In this document: in pieces, positions 20,714 through 34,900 of the stretch
Position numbering within the stretch: position 1 is the stretch's first letter
Layout: every line of letters begins with the position of its first letter
DNA from: Diacronema lutheri
Taxonomy: Eukaryota > Haptophyta > Pavlovophyceae > Pavlovales > Pavlovaceae
Direction: 5' to 3'
NCBI GenBank assembly: GCA_019448385.1
Contig: JAGTXO010000016.1
Location: forward strand, 248,001 to 312,000
DNA length: 64,000 bases
Notes under the pieces: model-generated
The model's database searches: none
Told to the model about the DNA's origin: nothing
Seen by the model: only the letters and a program-made list of their open reading frames with translations
Translations under genes and position numbers: made by a program

Positions 20714-23188
20714 ATGAGCACGCCGGCGCCGCCGGACGAGGAATTCGTCCAGCCCGCCGATGGCGCCGACGTGCTCGGCAAGTCATACGCCACGCAGCCC
20801 CCGCGCGTCACGCGCTCGCGCTTTGTCGTCGATTCGCACAGTTCGCGCGCGGCGCCGGTGCCAATGCCGGCACTCTCGATCGTCATCTTCATCGTGGGCA
20901 CGCACGGCGACGTGCTCCCGTTCGTCTCGCTCGCGCTCGCGCTGCAGCGCAAAGGCCACCGTGTGCGCATCGCCACGCACGCCGAGCACCGCCGGCTGGT
21001 GCTCAAGTACAAGGCAAGCCGCGCTCGCGAGGCCGGGCGCGGGCCGCGCGCGCGCGCGTGGCTTGCGCATGCGGCGACAAGGAAGAGAGAGCGCGTGAGA
21101 GGGCGGCGTGCGCGCGAGCTCGCGATGGTCCGCGTGTGCTGTCTGCCTACCCGAGCACGCGCGCATTCGCTCGCCTGCTCCGTGCTTGCCCAATTTGCCC
21201 ACCTGTCATCGAGCTGGCCCACGCCCGACGCGACCGCCCGCCCGCCTCTTCCGCCCGACGCGACCGCCCGCCCGACGCGACCGCCTGTCCTCGCTCCTTT
21301 TCCGCCGCAGGTACAGTACTTCCCGCTCGCCGGCGATCCGAAGCAGCTGAGCCGCTGGATGGTCGAGTCGGGTGGCACGGTCCTTGGCGAGACGCTCCAT
21401 TTCAAACCCGCAAAGCTCGGGATGCTGCGCGAGATCGTTCACTCGCTCTGGCCGGCAGCGACCGCAAAGGATCCGTGCGCGCCCGCGCGCTTGCGCGCGC
21501 GCGGCAGAGCGCAAGCGGACGAGCGCCGCCGCCGAATGCCGCTGTGGCCGCGTTTTGTCATTGCGTCGCCGCACGCACCGGCTGTTGGGCCCATGCACGC
21601 GCGCGTGCTTTACGCCCGCCGCCCGCCCGCCCGCCCGCCCGCCCGCCCGCTCGCCCGCCCGCCCGCACGAACGAATGCCCACCCCCCCCCCCCCCCCTCC
21701 GCTCCCATGCCCCTCCTTTTTGCGGGCCTCGCCTGGCCCGACTCGGCGCCAGGTACGACTTTGACGCGCGCCCATTCGCCGCCGACGCGATCATTGCCAA
21801 TCCCGTCTGCTTCGGCCACATCCACGTTGCCGAGGCGCTCGGCGTCTCGCTGCACACGATGTTCCCCCAGCCGTGGGCGGCGACCCGCGCCTACCCCCAC
21901 CCGATGTCCGGGCTAAGGTCGCACACATGATCAACAGATAGAGCGCAGGCAGGACTCAACGCACCCCCGCGCAGAGCCGACCGCGCGGGCCGCGCGCGCA
22001 GCCCCGTCTTTGCTCCAACCGCGCGTGCGCCACGCCCATCGCCGTTGGCCCTTCCCTTCGCAAACCTCTCCCTGCACGCCGTGCGACTGCACCCCGCGCT
22101 ATCGAGCGCAGTTGGCGCGCGCGCACCCTGCGCCTGACGCCGATCCGTCTCGGCGCGCTCGGCGGCTCTCTCGTCGCGTCGCACCGCGTCCCGTTCTCGT
22201 TCATGTGGTCCCCCGCGTTTGTGCCAAAGGCACCGGAGTGGGGCGCTCACATTGAAGTCGTCGGAACTTTCCACCCGCCGCCGTCGGACGCGGCCGCAGC
22301 GAACGGCGGCTTCGACGCGGCGCCATTCGCGCCGCTTGTCGCGTGGCTCGCGGCGGGCCCTCCGCCCGTTTTTGTGGGCGTTGGCTCAATGGTGCGCGCC
22401 GCACGAGCGAGCATGGGGGCGGCTGGGCGGGCGGGCGGCTGGATGAGAGGGCGAGCGGATGGGCGGCTGGGCAGACGGGCGAGCAAAGGGGCAAGCGGGC
22501 GGGCGGGCGGGCGGGCGGGTGGGCAGGCGAGCAGGCAGGTAAGCGGGCGAGTGGCGGGCAGGGACAAACGCAAGGCGATCACCCCTCCCAGCACCATTGC
22601 CGCTCGTGTGACAAGGGGCAGGGAGTGAGCGCGCGCCATCTGCGCACCTCGCCCCGCCATCTTCGCACTGAGCGCCCTCCTCCGCCCCGCCCTCATTCAA
22701 AACTGACTGTGCGGAGCGCAGGTGATTGGCGACAGTGAAAAGCTCTCTGCGGCAATCGTGAGTGCGGCTGAGCAGGCTGGCCAGCGCGTGCTCACGCAGT
22801 CCAACTGGTTGAAGCTGGAGACGGGTGGCGCTCTGTCGGACGGGCGCTGTTTTGACATTGGGCCGGTGCGCGCTCAGCCACGCCTCCCATATCTCCTTTC
22901 CTCCCATCCCCCCCCCCCCCCCCTTCCCCACCAATGTCCCTCTGACTGAGCGACCCCCCGCCCTGCGCCTCCCGCGCGCGCAGTGCCCGCACGACTGGCT
23001 TCTGCCGCAGGTGGCGGCGGTCGTGCACCATGGCAGCGCGGGCACGACGGCCGCGGGGCTGCGCGCGGGCAAGCCGACGCTCGTCTGCCCCTTCTTTGGC
23101 GACCAGGTGAGGCAGTCAGGAAGGGGAGGGGGGGGGGGGGGCGGGCGGTTGAGCTGCGCGCCTGCGCCCATTCGAGTCGCACCCTAGT

Positions 23189-23219
<31 letters not shown>

Positions 23220-25768
23220 CTTCCACTCCCCTTTCCCTGCCCTGCCCTGCCCCGCCCTGCCCCGCCCTGCCCTCCCCGCTTGCCCGCCGTCAGTTCTTTT
23301 GGGGCGAAATGGTCTTGCGCGCCAACGTCGGTCCAGCGCCGTGCCCAATCAGCCAGCTGACCGCGGAGCTGCTCGCCGATAAGCTGCGCGCGCGCACGTC
23401 AGCCGAGATCATCGCTGCCGCCGCCGCCCTCGCGGAGCGGGTGGCCGCAGAGGACGGCGTCGGCACCGCTGTCGCCCATTTTGAAAAGTGGCTGCCCAGG
23501 CAGAACCTCTGCTGCGATGCGTCGCTTCTCCTCGCGCCACCCGGCAGCTGGGCAGCCGCAGCCACCGCCGCCGCCGCGCGCGTCACGGACGGCACGGAGC
23601 CTAGCAGCGATGGCAGCGAGTACGATGTGTTGCGCACGGGTGGCGAGACGCGGCTTGCGCGGTACGAGCTGAGTGATTGGTGGGGAGGGGCTCGGCTCAA
23701 GGTGCGTTGGGCGCTCTCCTGCGTGCGCAGGTGTGGTGTGCAGGGCCCTGCCCCCCTCCTCCCCCCTTGCCTTCCCTCCATTCTGTGCGGTGAAGCCCCC
23801 CCCCCCCCCCACCCCCTCCCTTCTTCCAACCCACGCCTGACCCGAACCCCTGCTCTTGCCTACACGCGCCCTGCCCGTAGGTGAGCGCCGAGGTGGCGGC
23901 CATCTTTGCTTCGCCTCCGCTCATGGAAGCGCTCGGCACGACGCTCGAGCGCCTCGGCGCGTCGCACGCCGTCCGCCGGCCGCGCGCGCTCCGGCCCTGG
24001 TCTCTCGCGCGCCTCGCCGGCCCCTTTTCCGGACTGCTCGCCGGCATCGTCGGCTTTGTGACTTAGCTGCTGCTCGCCATCGTCGACGTTGCGATTGTGC
24101 CCGACAGCTGCGCGCGCAGGAACGGCGCCGTTGGCTTTGTGATCGGGCTCGTCTGCGCCATGCCTTTATCCGTGGCTTCCCGCCCAATCAGGGCTGCGCT
24201 CGCGCTTGCCGATCGCGTCCTCACCGGTGCGCCGCGGCGCGGCGCGGTGCGCCGCTGCGGCCACGGCACGGTCGCGCGCGCGGTGGAGTGGCCGTGACGG
24301 GCCTTCGCCCATCGTGGCCCCAGATCCTTCCCCCCCCCCCCCCCCCCCCCCCCCTTTCATTCGCCTCTCTTCCGCGCCTCACGCCCATTGACGATCGCAT
24401 GCCCCCCCCCCCTTCCCCCCCCCCCCCCCCCCCAGGCACGTACAATTGGGCGCTCTCGCTGCGCCACCCAACCGACGGCCACCTCGCGCACGTTGGCTGC
24501 CTAATCGACCCGTTCCAGGCCACGTCGTGGCGCGGTTGGCGCGCGAACGGAAGCGGCGGCGAGCTCGGCGGCCACCGCCTTGAAGCGCGCAGCGCGGAGC
24601 TCGCGGAGCACACAACGGTACCCGCAGCGCGCGCCGCACGCTTGCTTGACGCCGTCGACGTTGCGATCGCTGCGCGCACAATATTTAATCGGCATGCGAG
24701 CCAAGGCAACCAGCTGCACGTGGTCGGCGCTGCGGCGATCGGCGCGCTTGCCGCAACGCTCGACGGCGGCGGCGGCGGCGGCGGCGGCGAGCAGCAACAG
24801 CGGCAGAACGCGCTCGACGCGCTCGGGCTCTCGCGCAAGGGCGGCGAGGCCTTCGGCGCGTCCGTGCGCGCGTGCGTCGATTTCGCCTCCTTCACCATGT
24901 TCGTCGTGCTGCTCCGCCGCGCCAAGGTTGCGGACGCGGCGCGCGAGGCCGCCGCCCACACCGCCGCCGCCGCCGCCGCCGCCGATGCCGTCGCCGAAGC
25001 GAACGCGCGCCGCGCGGTCGGCGCCGACGCGGCGCGCGGCCAGCTGCTGCGAAGCGCCTCACGGCTCACGATGCGCGTGCAGCGGCTGGCGGTGCGCTTA
25101 GGCGACGAGGCGGGCGTCGCGCGCGTTACGTTGGGTGGCCGCGGCGCTGCGGCGGCGGTGCACCCGGCGGATGATAAGCATGGCGGCGGCGGCACACGCG
25201 AAGGCGGCGGCACATGCGAAGGCAATGGCAGCGCGCGCGGCTCGGTGCTCGCTGGCGACGGCGACGCGCTGCGCTTTGTCGGCTCGTCGGCGGGCTGGCT
25301 TAGCTCGATGGAGCCGAGCGGCGCCGAGCGCGCGCGCGCGCGCCACCCGCTGAGCGCGAGCTGGCAGAACGACTTGCGCTCCGCGCGACGGCCGTCGCGG
25401 CCGCCATGCGCCTGCGCGCGCTCGCGGCCGCGCCGAGCGTGGGCGCGTGCGCGGGCGCGGGGTCGGGGGCGGGCGCGGGCGTGGGCGCAGGCGCGGCCAC
25501 GCCCACGCCCACGCCCACGCAAAGTGCTGCGGCAGTGGCGACCAGCCGCCAGTCAGTTGGCGTTGCAGTGTGGCGCTCGTCGAGTGAGCTCGAGACAATC
25601 GTCGAGGTGGACAGCGGCGTGCCCTCGCGGTCGACGTCCGTGTCAACGGTCCACGGCAGCGCGCAGAAGGCGTCGGTGGGCCCATTCGCGCGGCTGAGCG
25701 ACTCATCCTCGATGCACGTCGCAGAGGCGGAGGAGGGCGAGGTCGGGGAGCTTTTACCCATTGGATAA
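20714..25768 (+). CDS. UGT80-type sterol 3-beta-glucosyltransferase with C-terminal extension and an internal TAG
   Basis: Ten exons by phase: 20714-21013, 21311-21474, 21753-21917, 22112-22391, 22722-22865, 22984-23106, 23294-23701, 23881-24226, 24436-25244 and 25304-25768 (the last junction is tentative). N-terminal donor-fold start [20 protein letters not shown], then [29 protein letters not shown], and the UDP-sugar signature [20 protein letters not shown] followed by [13 protein letters not shown]. The family glucosylates membrane sterols with UDP-glucose. After the catalytic domain come glycine/hydrophobic segments ([31 protein letters not shown]). Codon 590, at 24064-24066, is TAG, yet the same frame stays coding-like after it and splices in phase into [12 protein letters not shown]. 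Either the product is 589 aa, or readthrough or a base error gives about 1067. The first intron opens with GC; several introns contain long C-runs. Confidence 0.82.
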
Positions 25769-25999
25769 GCCTTGTTGACGCGAGGCATCCGCCCGCAGCC
25801 GCTGCCGGTCATCCCGACAGGCATGTCCTCGTTGTGCACTCCTGAGTGCACGCTTGCCGTTGACTGCGGGAGTTGGACTGACCCCTTCCGCGACCTTTGC
25901 GGTCCAAAAATGGCCCTCAAAAGTGCGGCAAAGTAACGACTTGAAAGGGAGGGAGCCATTCTCGCTCGCGCGCGGCCGAGGCTCTAGGCAAGCGCGACG

Positions 26000-28900
26000 A
26001 TGTCGTCGCCCGGCGGCACGGGCGCGCCGGACGTCGAGCTGCCACCCGATGGCCTGCCGCTCGCGCGTGGCAGCCGTGGCTTCCGCTCTCGCGTGCAGAC
26101 GGACGGCGTGTCTGGCGGCGGCGACCAGCCGACGCCGGCTCGCGCCTCGAGCGGCGGCGGTGGCGGCGGCCCGCCGCCTGCCGGCTCGAGCTCGCCGGGC
26201 CGCACGGCGTCGCGCGCGCGCGGTGGGCGCACCTATTCGGGTCAGGTCACACCCACGCCGATGAGCGCCGCCGCCGCCGGCCAGCCGGGTGTTGACGGCA
26301 GCGGCGCGCCGCCCGCGGCCGGCGCCGGCCAAACGGCGCGCGGCGGCACGCGGGGCGGCCGCGCGCCGTCGGCGACACGCTCGATGGAGGAGGGCTCGTC
26401 GCCGTTGGCCGCGACGAGCGTTGCGCGCGGCGGCGCGACGCGCGGCCGTCGCCAGGGCCAATTCCGCAATGACGTTGGGCCGATCGAGATGACGCCCGAC
26501 GAGGCGCGCGCCGCGTCGGCGCGCGCACGCGGCTTCCGCTCGACGGGCGAGGCCGCCGTCGATGACGACTACACGCCCGGCGCAGGCGGGAACGCGCGTG
26601 GCTTCCGCTCGGGTACGCTCAAGCCGCGCGCCGGCCTCGACGACGGCGGCCCGCGCGGCAACCGACTGCCGCCGCTGCTGCCGCCGGGCGCCGGCTCGCG
26701 CGGCGGTGGGCCGGATGGCGCGTACGGGATGGGCGGCCTCGGCGACGGCATGGGCCGCACCCAGTTCGGCCTGCCCGAGGGCTCGGTCGGCCCGAGCGGC
26801 GCGGCCGTCGGCGTGCACCCGTTCGTCGAGCAAAACCGCACAGAGAACCGGCGGGCGCGTTGCCTTGTGCTCCTCCTCGTCGTGCTCGCGCTGCTGATCA
26901 ACGACGTGCTCTTCCTCGTCTTCGGCGGTGTGACGCTATCGGCCATCTACCAAATCACACCGCTTCTCGTGCGCGCGCGCCGCGCTGCGCCGCCTGCTCA
27001 GCCGCCCGCTCAGCCGCCCGCTCAGCCGCCCGCTCAGCCGCGCGCGCGCCGCCGCGCCGCGCCGCGCCGCGCCGCGCCGCGCCGCGCGCAGACGGGCGGT
27101 TTCTCGACGACGCACATCGACGTCTCGAACCTCAAGTCGTCGCAGCTCTTCTCCGGTGACGCACTCTCGATGGTCACCGGCACCAATGCAAACCTGACGC
27201 TTGCGCCCGGCGGCTCGGGCATGACGCAGGTCACGTCTGGCATGGAGGTACTTGGCGAAATCTTCGCCGCGCGCTACGGCGGCAAGGGCGCGGTCACCAT
27301 CTCGTCGGGCGATAAGTCGTCGCTCAAGCTCGAGCCCGGCGCGGGCGGCGTCGACGTCAGCGGCGACGTGACGCTCTCCGAGGGCAAGGCGCTGAGGACC
27401 GGCGCGCTCGGCTCGTCGTCGGCGCTCGTGATCTCGTCCGCGGACGACACGGCGATTCGAGTTCAGCCAGGCACGCGTATGATCGTGAGCGGCGGCGGGC
27501 TCGAGCTCGAGGCGGGCTCGACGCTCACCGCGCCGACGATCAACGCCGAGACGATGGCTTCTGTCGCGACCGCGCTCGCTCTCTCGTCCGGTCCGGCTCT
27601 GCCAATCACGCTCACGCCCGGCTGCTCGTCGCAGCGGTGCGGCGTGGTGCAGATGCGCGGCAACCTGCTCCTACCGGAGCACACCGTCGACGCACGTGCG
27701 CGCGCTGGCGCCGCGCGCGCTCGCCACCGCCGCCCTTTGCGCCGCCACCGCGCCGGCGCGCCGTCGCGCACCGCACGCGCGACGACGCTGCGCGCGCGCG
27801 CGACCCCCCCCCCCCCCCCCTTCCCTTCCCCCCTTACTGGCGCGCAGTCGCGGTCAAGACCGCCGGCGTCAACAGGGACGGCACGGAGCTGCTTGTCGGG
27901 CGCACGCCATCGTCAACCGATGCGGCGCTTGCCGTCGAGGCGGGCGGCGACGTGCGCGCGTCTGGTGTGCGCATCTCGGCGGGAGACATATCGGCGACGG
28001 GCGGCGGCACGCTCTCGCTCGGAGGATCCACCACTTCGCGCCGCCGCCTGGCTGAGTGGGCCGAGGCGTCCGCCGCCGCGGCGTCCGCTGCGAATGGCAC
28101 GGACGGCGCGGACGGCGCGGCGCGTCGCCGCCTCCAGTCGACGGGCACCTCCGTTGCCATTGGTGACCTGCTCTTCGAGCAGGACGCGGGCGGCCGCTTT
28201 GCGATCACGCGCGCGGGCGGCACGACACCTACAGAGACGCTGTTGGCCGGGCAGGCGGCGACGGCATTTGGCGCGGGCGGCATACTGTCGCTGCGCGGCG
28301 GCGACGGCTCGGCGAACGCGGCGGGCGGCGCGCTCGTGCTCGACGGTGGCGACGGCGCGGCGAGCAACCGCGGGCAGGTGCGCATCGGCTTCGCGTCCGC
28401 GCACGTCGAGCTCAACGGCGCGCGCGTGAGCGGCTCGCTCGACGGCGCCGACGGCAGCCCGCTCCGTATCGGCGCCGGTGGCGGTGGCGTCGAGCTCGGC
28501 GCGGCGGGTGGCACGGCCACCGTGCGCGGCACGCTCGCCATCGGCGCTGGCGGCGCGCTACAGGTCGACGGCGCCGCCGCATTCGGTGGTGGTGCGACCT
28601 TTACGGGCGCGGCGACGGTGAGCGGCGCGGCGAGCGCCGCGTTGAGCGTGCACGCGACGACGGAGACGGGCATCGCGCAGCTGAGCGCGCGCGGCCGCGG
28701 CGGCGCGAGCCTCACCCTCGCCGCGTCCGACGTCGCGACGGACGGCTGGACGTTCCGACAATCCGAGGCGGGCGCCGGCCTCCAGATCTTCCGGCCGGCG
28801 ACGGCGCTCACGGGCACGGGCTCGGCGTCGCTGCCCGCGCGCCTCTCGCTCACGCTCGACAACGACGGGCGCATCATCGCGAACGGTGGTAACTTGATAG

Positions 28901-31900
28901 TACGCTCCAACCTGCAGGTTGACGGCCAGCTCGTTCTGAACGCCGGCGCGACCTACGCTAACTTTGACGGCGAGCTGCGCCTCAACTCCCTCATCGGCCA
29001 GACGTTCATCGAGACGGTGCGCGGCGCGAGGCGCGTCGTGCGGAAAGCGCGCGACGCAGCCGGCGCAGCGCTCGTGCGCGTGCACGCCGCGCTCGCGCTC
29101 GCGACCGCCGCGCTGACGCGCGCGCCGCACGTCGCGTGCGCTGCTCCCCGCGCACCGCGCTGCGCGCGCAGGTCAAATTCTCGCCCGCGGGCGATCTGTC
29201 AGGCCTGACAGACGTGCGGCTGTCCGGGTCCATCTTCATGAACGGCACCTCGCCCACGCTGCAGGTCCAAAACTCGCTCGTCGTGCGCGCCGGCGTGGGC
29301 AACGCGGCGGGCGGCACCGTCACCGTCGAGGGCGTCGTCTTCGACGAGGGCGCGGGCACCTTCCCTGCCGGCGTCGTCCTGTCGCGCACGCTCGGCTCGA
29401 TCACGCACACGGGCACGGGCGCAGGTGCGACGCTCGCGATCGTGTCCACCGCCGGCGCCGTGGCGGTCGAGACGGTCGGCTTCGACAATGGCGTCATCTC
29501 GCAGGTGGGCGGCATCCGGATGGTGACGTCCGCGACGCTCACCGGCGGCACGCTCGCGCCCGCCGGCCTCGATGGCCTCATCGCCGCGTCGACGGCGACG
29601 CTGCGCGAGGTGCGCGTTGTCGACGGGCGCATGGACAACACGCGCATCGGCGCCACGACGCCGGCGCAGGGCGCATTCACCGTGCTGTCGGCGAGCTCGC
29701 TCGGCGCCAATCTCGACGCGGCGGGCCGATCGATCGCGAGCGCCGCGCTCGTCGGCGGCTCAGCGGACGGCCTCGTGATCGGCGGCACGACGCGCGCGGC
29801 TGGTTCGTTCACGTCGCTTTCGGCGGTGACACTGAGCGCGGCGCAACTCGGCGCGCCGCTGAACGCGGCGAACAAGGAGGTGAGCAACGCGGCGCTCGTC
29901 GGCGGCACGGCGAATGGCGTCGTGATCGGCGCGAGCGCGCCCGCCGCCGCCGCCTTCACGACCGCGTCGCACACGCTCGGCGCGCGCTTCAGCGCGCCGG
30001 CCGCGACCGTCGTGCACGACCCGGCGGACGGCTCGGCTGGGTCGCTCGCCATCTCGTCGGCGCGCGGCGCGGTCATGGTGAACGGTGCGACGTTCGGCGC
30101 AGGCGGCGCGCTCTCGGCCGTCTCGACGCTCTCGGCCGCCGCGCTCGGCGCCAACTTGTCCCTCGGCGGCTTCACGATCTCCGGCGGCGCGCTCGCCTCA
30201 TCCATACTTTCGGCGGTCTCGATCGGCGGCAACTCGAGCGCGCAGCTCGACGCGCTCGGCGTGAGCGGCCTCGCGTCGCTCGCGCAGCTCGCCGTGACGA
30301 CGGCGGCCGGCGCGCGCGCGCTCGCCGCCGGCGCCGACGCGACGACCGGCGCGCCGATCGCGACCGTTGGCGGCGCGCTGCGCGTCGAGGGCCTCGCGAC
30401 GTTTGCGGGCGGGCTCGTCCTTGAGAGCGCGTCCCTCTCCCTGCGCGGCTCGGAGGGCGAGCCGCTCGTTGCCTTCTCGACGACGCCCGGCGGTGGCAGT
30501 GGCGGTCCGGACATCGCGCAGACCGAAGTGTTCGGCTTGCTCAGAGCCTCGTCGCTCGCGGTCGGCGCGAACATCTCCGCGGCGGCCGAGACGGGCGCGC
30601 TCGGCGCGGACACGCTGCTCGCGCGCGTGATCGGCGCATCGGAGCTGCTCGAGGTGCCATTCATTGCCGCGCCCGCCGGCGAGGCGCTCATCGTCTCGGC
30701 GGCCGGCGTCGAGCTCGCGCTGAGCGGCGCGCTCACCGCGACGAACGGTTCGACGCTCCAGCTCGATTCGGCCGATTCGCACGCGGTGTGGCTGGGCGAT
30801 GCGGCCAACGCCGCGACGCTCACGCGCCCGCAGCCGAGCGGCGCCGCGACCGCCACGGTGATCGCCGGCCAGATGGGCCCCGACGCGCCGGACGCCGCGC
30901 CAATGGCCGACGGCGGCGACCTTTTCTTGATCGCCGGCGCGGCCGGTGCGGGCAGCGCGGACGCGGACGGCGGCGACGTCGTCCTCATGGCGGGCTCGGG
31001 GCGCGGCGCCGGCGCGCCCGGCGCCGTGACGCTGATGGACTCGACGGGCAGCGCCGTCCTTCTCGCGGCGAGCGATGGCGGTGTGACCCTCGGCGCGCCG
31101 CTCCGCTCGGCCGACGGCGCGTTCGCGCTCGAGCCGGCCGCGTCGTCCGCCCTCCTCGCGCAGCTGCGCGCTACCGCCGACCTCGCCGTCGCGGCGGGCG
31201 GCGCGGTCGACGTGGCCGCGCCGAGCGGTCTCCGCCTCGGCGCGGGCACGCCACTCGCGTCGGCCGGCGGCACGGCGCTCCGCCTGGCGCCCGCGTCGGG
31301 CATCGTCGAGCTCGGCACGGGCGGCGCGCCCGTCACGCTCACCGTTGCGGCCGCGGCGTCGACGACCGCGGGCGCGCCGCTCACGCTCGCCGGCCAGCCG
31401 CCGCTCGCCGGCGATGGCGCGATCGGAGGCGCCGTGCTGCTACGCGGCGCTGACGTGCTCAACTCGGCCGCGTCGGCCGGCGGCTCGGTGACGGTGCGCG
31501 GCGGGCGCGGCGTCGGCTCGGACGGCTCCGTCGTGCTCGGCTCGGGCAACACGTCGCTCACGCTCTCGCGCGCGTCCGGGCTCGCGGCGGTGGGCGCGTT
31601 CGCGCTCGCGGGCGAGCTCACCGTTGGCGCGCCCGGCGCCGGCCACGTGACGACGCTCCACGGCAGCGCGGCCGGCTCGCGCGTGCGCTTTGCGGACGAC
31701 GTTTTCGACGTGAGCGCCGACGTGGAGGTGAGCGGCTCGCTCATGCTCACGGGCGGCAGCGTCTCGCTCAGCGCGGCGGTCGACGTGCTCGGCGACTCGA
31801 GCTTTGTCGGTGCGGTCGGCGTGCGCGGCGCGCTCACCGTCGGCGCCTCGTCGGATGGGTACGACCTGGTCGCGCACGGCGCCTCCGCCGGCAGCCATGC

Positions 31901-34900
31901 TGCATGGCTCGCTGCGACCAACACGCTGCGCGTGCGCGGGCTCGTCGAGCTGGGCGGCGCGCTCTCGTCGAGCGCCGGCGCGACGCTGGGCGGCGCGCTC
32001 GCCGTCGGCGCCGACGCGTCGGTCGGCGGCGCGCTCGCCGTCGGCGCCGGCCTGACGGTTGGCGCGGACGGTGCGGGCGCGGTCGCAACGCTGCACGGCG
32101 CGAGTGTCGGCTCGTACGTCGCGTTCAGCAACGACGTGCTCGACGTCGCGGCGCGGTTGAGCGTGAGCGGCGACGCCGCGCTCGCCGGCGCGCTCGACGT
32201 GCGCGGCGACGCGGTCTTCGCCGCGCCCGCCTCCTTCGCCGTCAGCGCGCCGCTCGTGACCCTCGCCGGCGCGCTCGCGGTCGACGGCAACTCCACCTTC
32301 ACCGCCGCCGCGTCGTTCGCATCGGCGCTCTCCGCCGCCGGCGCGCTCACCGTCGGCACGGACGGCGCGGGCGCCGACGCGACCTTCTTCGGCGCCGCCG
32401 CCGGCTCGTACGCCGCGTGGGACGCGAGCACGAACGCGCTCGACGTGCGCGGCGACGCGACGGTGAGCGGCGCGCTCGACGTCGGCGGCGACGCGTCGCT
32501 CGGCTCGGCCGCGCGTGTCGGCGGCGCGCTCAGCGTCGCTGGTGGCGCGGCGTTTGCGAGCGGCGTGCAAGTCGCAGGTGCTGCGCAGCTTGCGTCCACG
32601 CTCGCGGTCGATGGCGGGCTCGCGCTCGGCGCCGACGGTGCAGGCGCGCCGCTCGTCGCACACGGCGCGAGCGCGGGCTCGGCGCTCGCGTGGGACGCGG
32701 CGTCGGACACGCTCACCGTGGCGGGCGGCACGGTGCTCTCGGGCGAGCTGACGACGGCGGGCGACGCGACGCTCGGCGGCGACGTCAGCATCGGCGGCGA
32801 CGCGTCGATCGGTGGCGCGCTCGCTGTCGACGGCGGCGTCGCGGTCGGCGTGGACGGCGCGGGCGCCGACCTGGTCGCGCACGGCGCTAGCGTGGGCAGC
32901 TTTGTGCGGTGGGACGCATCGCAAGACGCGCTCATCGTCGCGGGCGGCGCGTCGGTCAGCGGCACAGCGGCGATCTCGGGCTCCCTCGCGGTGAGTGGCC
33001 CAATGTCCGTGAGCGGCGCGACGGAGCTCACCGACGGCCTGAGCGTGTCCGGCGCGACGGTGCTCGGCGGCGCGCTCGCCGTCGGCGCGTCGGGCGCGGG
33101 CACGACCACGACGCTCTTCGGCACCGCCGCCGGCTCCTTTGTGCGCTACACGGGCTCGACGAACACCCTCACGGTCAACTCGGCGCTCGCAATGGCCGGC
33201 GCGCTCACGCTGAGCGGTGCGGCGGCGATTAGCGGCACGCTCGCCGTCGCGGGCAGCACGACGCTCGGCGACACGCTCGCCATCGCGGGCGGCACGACGC
33301 TCGGCGCCGACGGCGCGGGCGCGGCGCTGACCGCGCACGGCGCGGCCGCCGGCTCGGCGCTCGCGTGGCTGCCGGCGACCAACACGCTGCAGGTCACGGG
33401 CGCGGGCAGCTTCTCCGCGCGGCTCGACGTCGGTGGGCTCGTCGCGATCGCGGGCGGCGCGAGCGTCGGCGGCGCGCTCGCTGCCTCCGGCGGCGCGAGC
33501 GTGCTTGGCGGTTTGACTGTCGGCGCGAGCGGGCAGAACGCGCCGCTGTCCATCGTCGGGCAGGCGGTCGGCTCGGGCATCACGTTCGTCAACTCGGCGC
33601 TCGCGATCGCCGCGCCCACGTCAATCACCGGCGCGACGAGCGTGTCGGGCAACCTCGCCGTCGCGGGCACGGCGTCCGTGACGGGCGCGCTCTCCGTCAC
33701 TGGCCCGACGTCTCTCGCGGGCGACGTGACGATCGCGTCCGCCGCGGCCTTCGCGGTGACAGCAACGAGCACGAGGGTCACCGGCCCGGCCACCATCCTC
33801 GGCGACCTCACCGTCGGACAGGACGGCGTCGGTCACGCCGCGCACTTCTTCGGCGACGCGTCCGGCTCGTCGCTCCGGTGGGACCCGGACGGCAACGCGC
33901 TGCGCGTGCGCGGCGCCCTCGACGTGCTCGGCGCAACGGCCATCGACGCGGGCCTCGCGGCGGTGACTATCGCCGCGTCCGCCGTCGCCATCTCGTCGGA
34001 TGTGAGCCTCTCGGGCGTCGTGACCGTCGGGCAGGGCCTCGGCGTCGGCGGCGCCGCGACGTTTGCCGACGCGCTCACCGTCGCGCGCGGCGCGACGATC
34101 GGCGTCGACCTCGCCGGCGCCGACCTGCTCGTGTACGGCGACTCGTCGGGGTCGTTCGTGCTGTGGGACGCGTCGCGCGACATGCTCGACGTGCAGGGCG
34201 ACTTGAGCATCGCGGCGGGCGCGCAAATCGACGGCGCGCTCGCCGTCGGTGGCGGCCTGGCCGTCGCGGGTGTTGCGACGCTCGCTGGCGGCGCGAGCGC
34301 GTTGGGCCCGCTCACCGTTGGCGGCGCGGGAGCCGGGCACGACGTGCGCTTTTACGGCACGGCGGCTGGCTCGTCGTGGCTATGGGACGAGGACCAGAAC
34401 ACGATGCGCGTCGACGGCCAGTCGGTCCTCGCGGGCGCGACGACGGTGAGCGGCGGGCTCGGCGTGACGGGCGCGACAGCGCTCGCGGGCGCGACGACAG
34501 TGACGGGCACACTCGCCGTCTCGAGCACGTCCACGTTCAACGGGCAGGTGACGCTCGGCACGAGCGGCGCCGGCCGCACCCTGTACGCGCACGGCGGCAC
34601 CGCCGGCTCATTTTTGCGCTGGCAGGCGAACACGCTCACCGTCTTTGGCGGCATCGACCTGACGGGTGACCTCACGACGATCGGCGACTTTGAGGTGTCG
34701 GGCGCGGCGGTGCTCGACGGGCGGCTCGAGGCCAACGACGTCTCCACCTTCAACGGCGAGATCGTCGTCGGCGCCAACGGCCTCGGGCACGATGTCACCA
34801 TGTACGGGCAGGCGACCGGCTCGTACTGGCTGTGGGACCGCGACTCAAACACTATGCGCGTGCGCGCCACGCAGCTCGACACGCACGGCGCGTGGTCGCA

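Noticed and set aside
24097-24297. A short independent gene after the TAG in the glucosyltransferase
   Set aside because: It is the same frame as exon 8, starts without a promoter, and splices in phase into the next exon, so it is better read as continuation of the same gene.
29006-33124. A 1372-aa open frame on the minus strand opposite the giant protein
   Set aside because: It consists of Ala/Pro/Ser/Thr shadow sequence produced by the GC-rich repeats of the plus strand. The plus frame has the TM, modules and splice phases.
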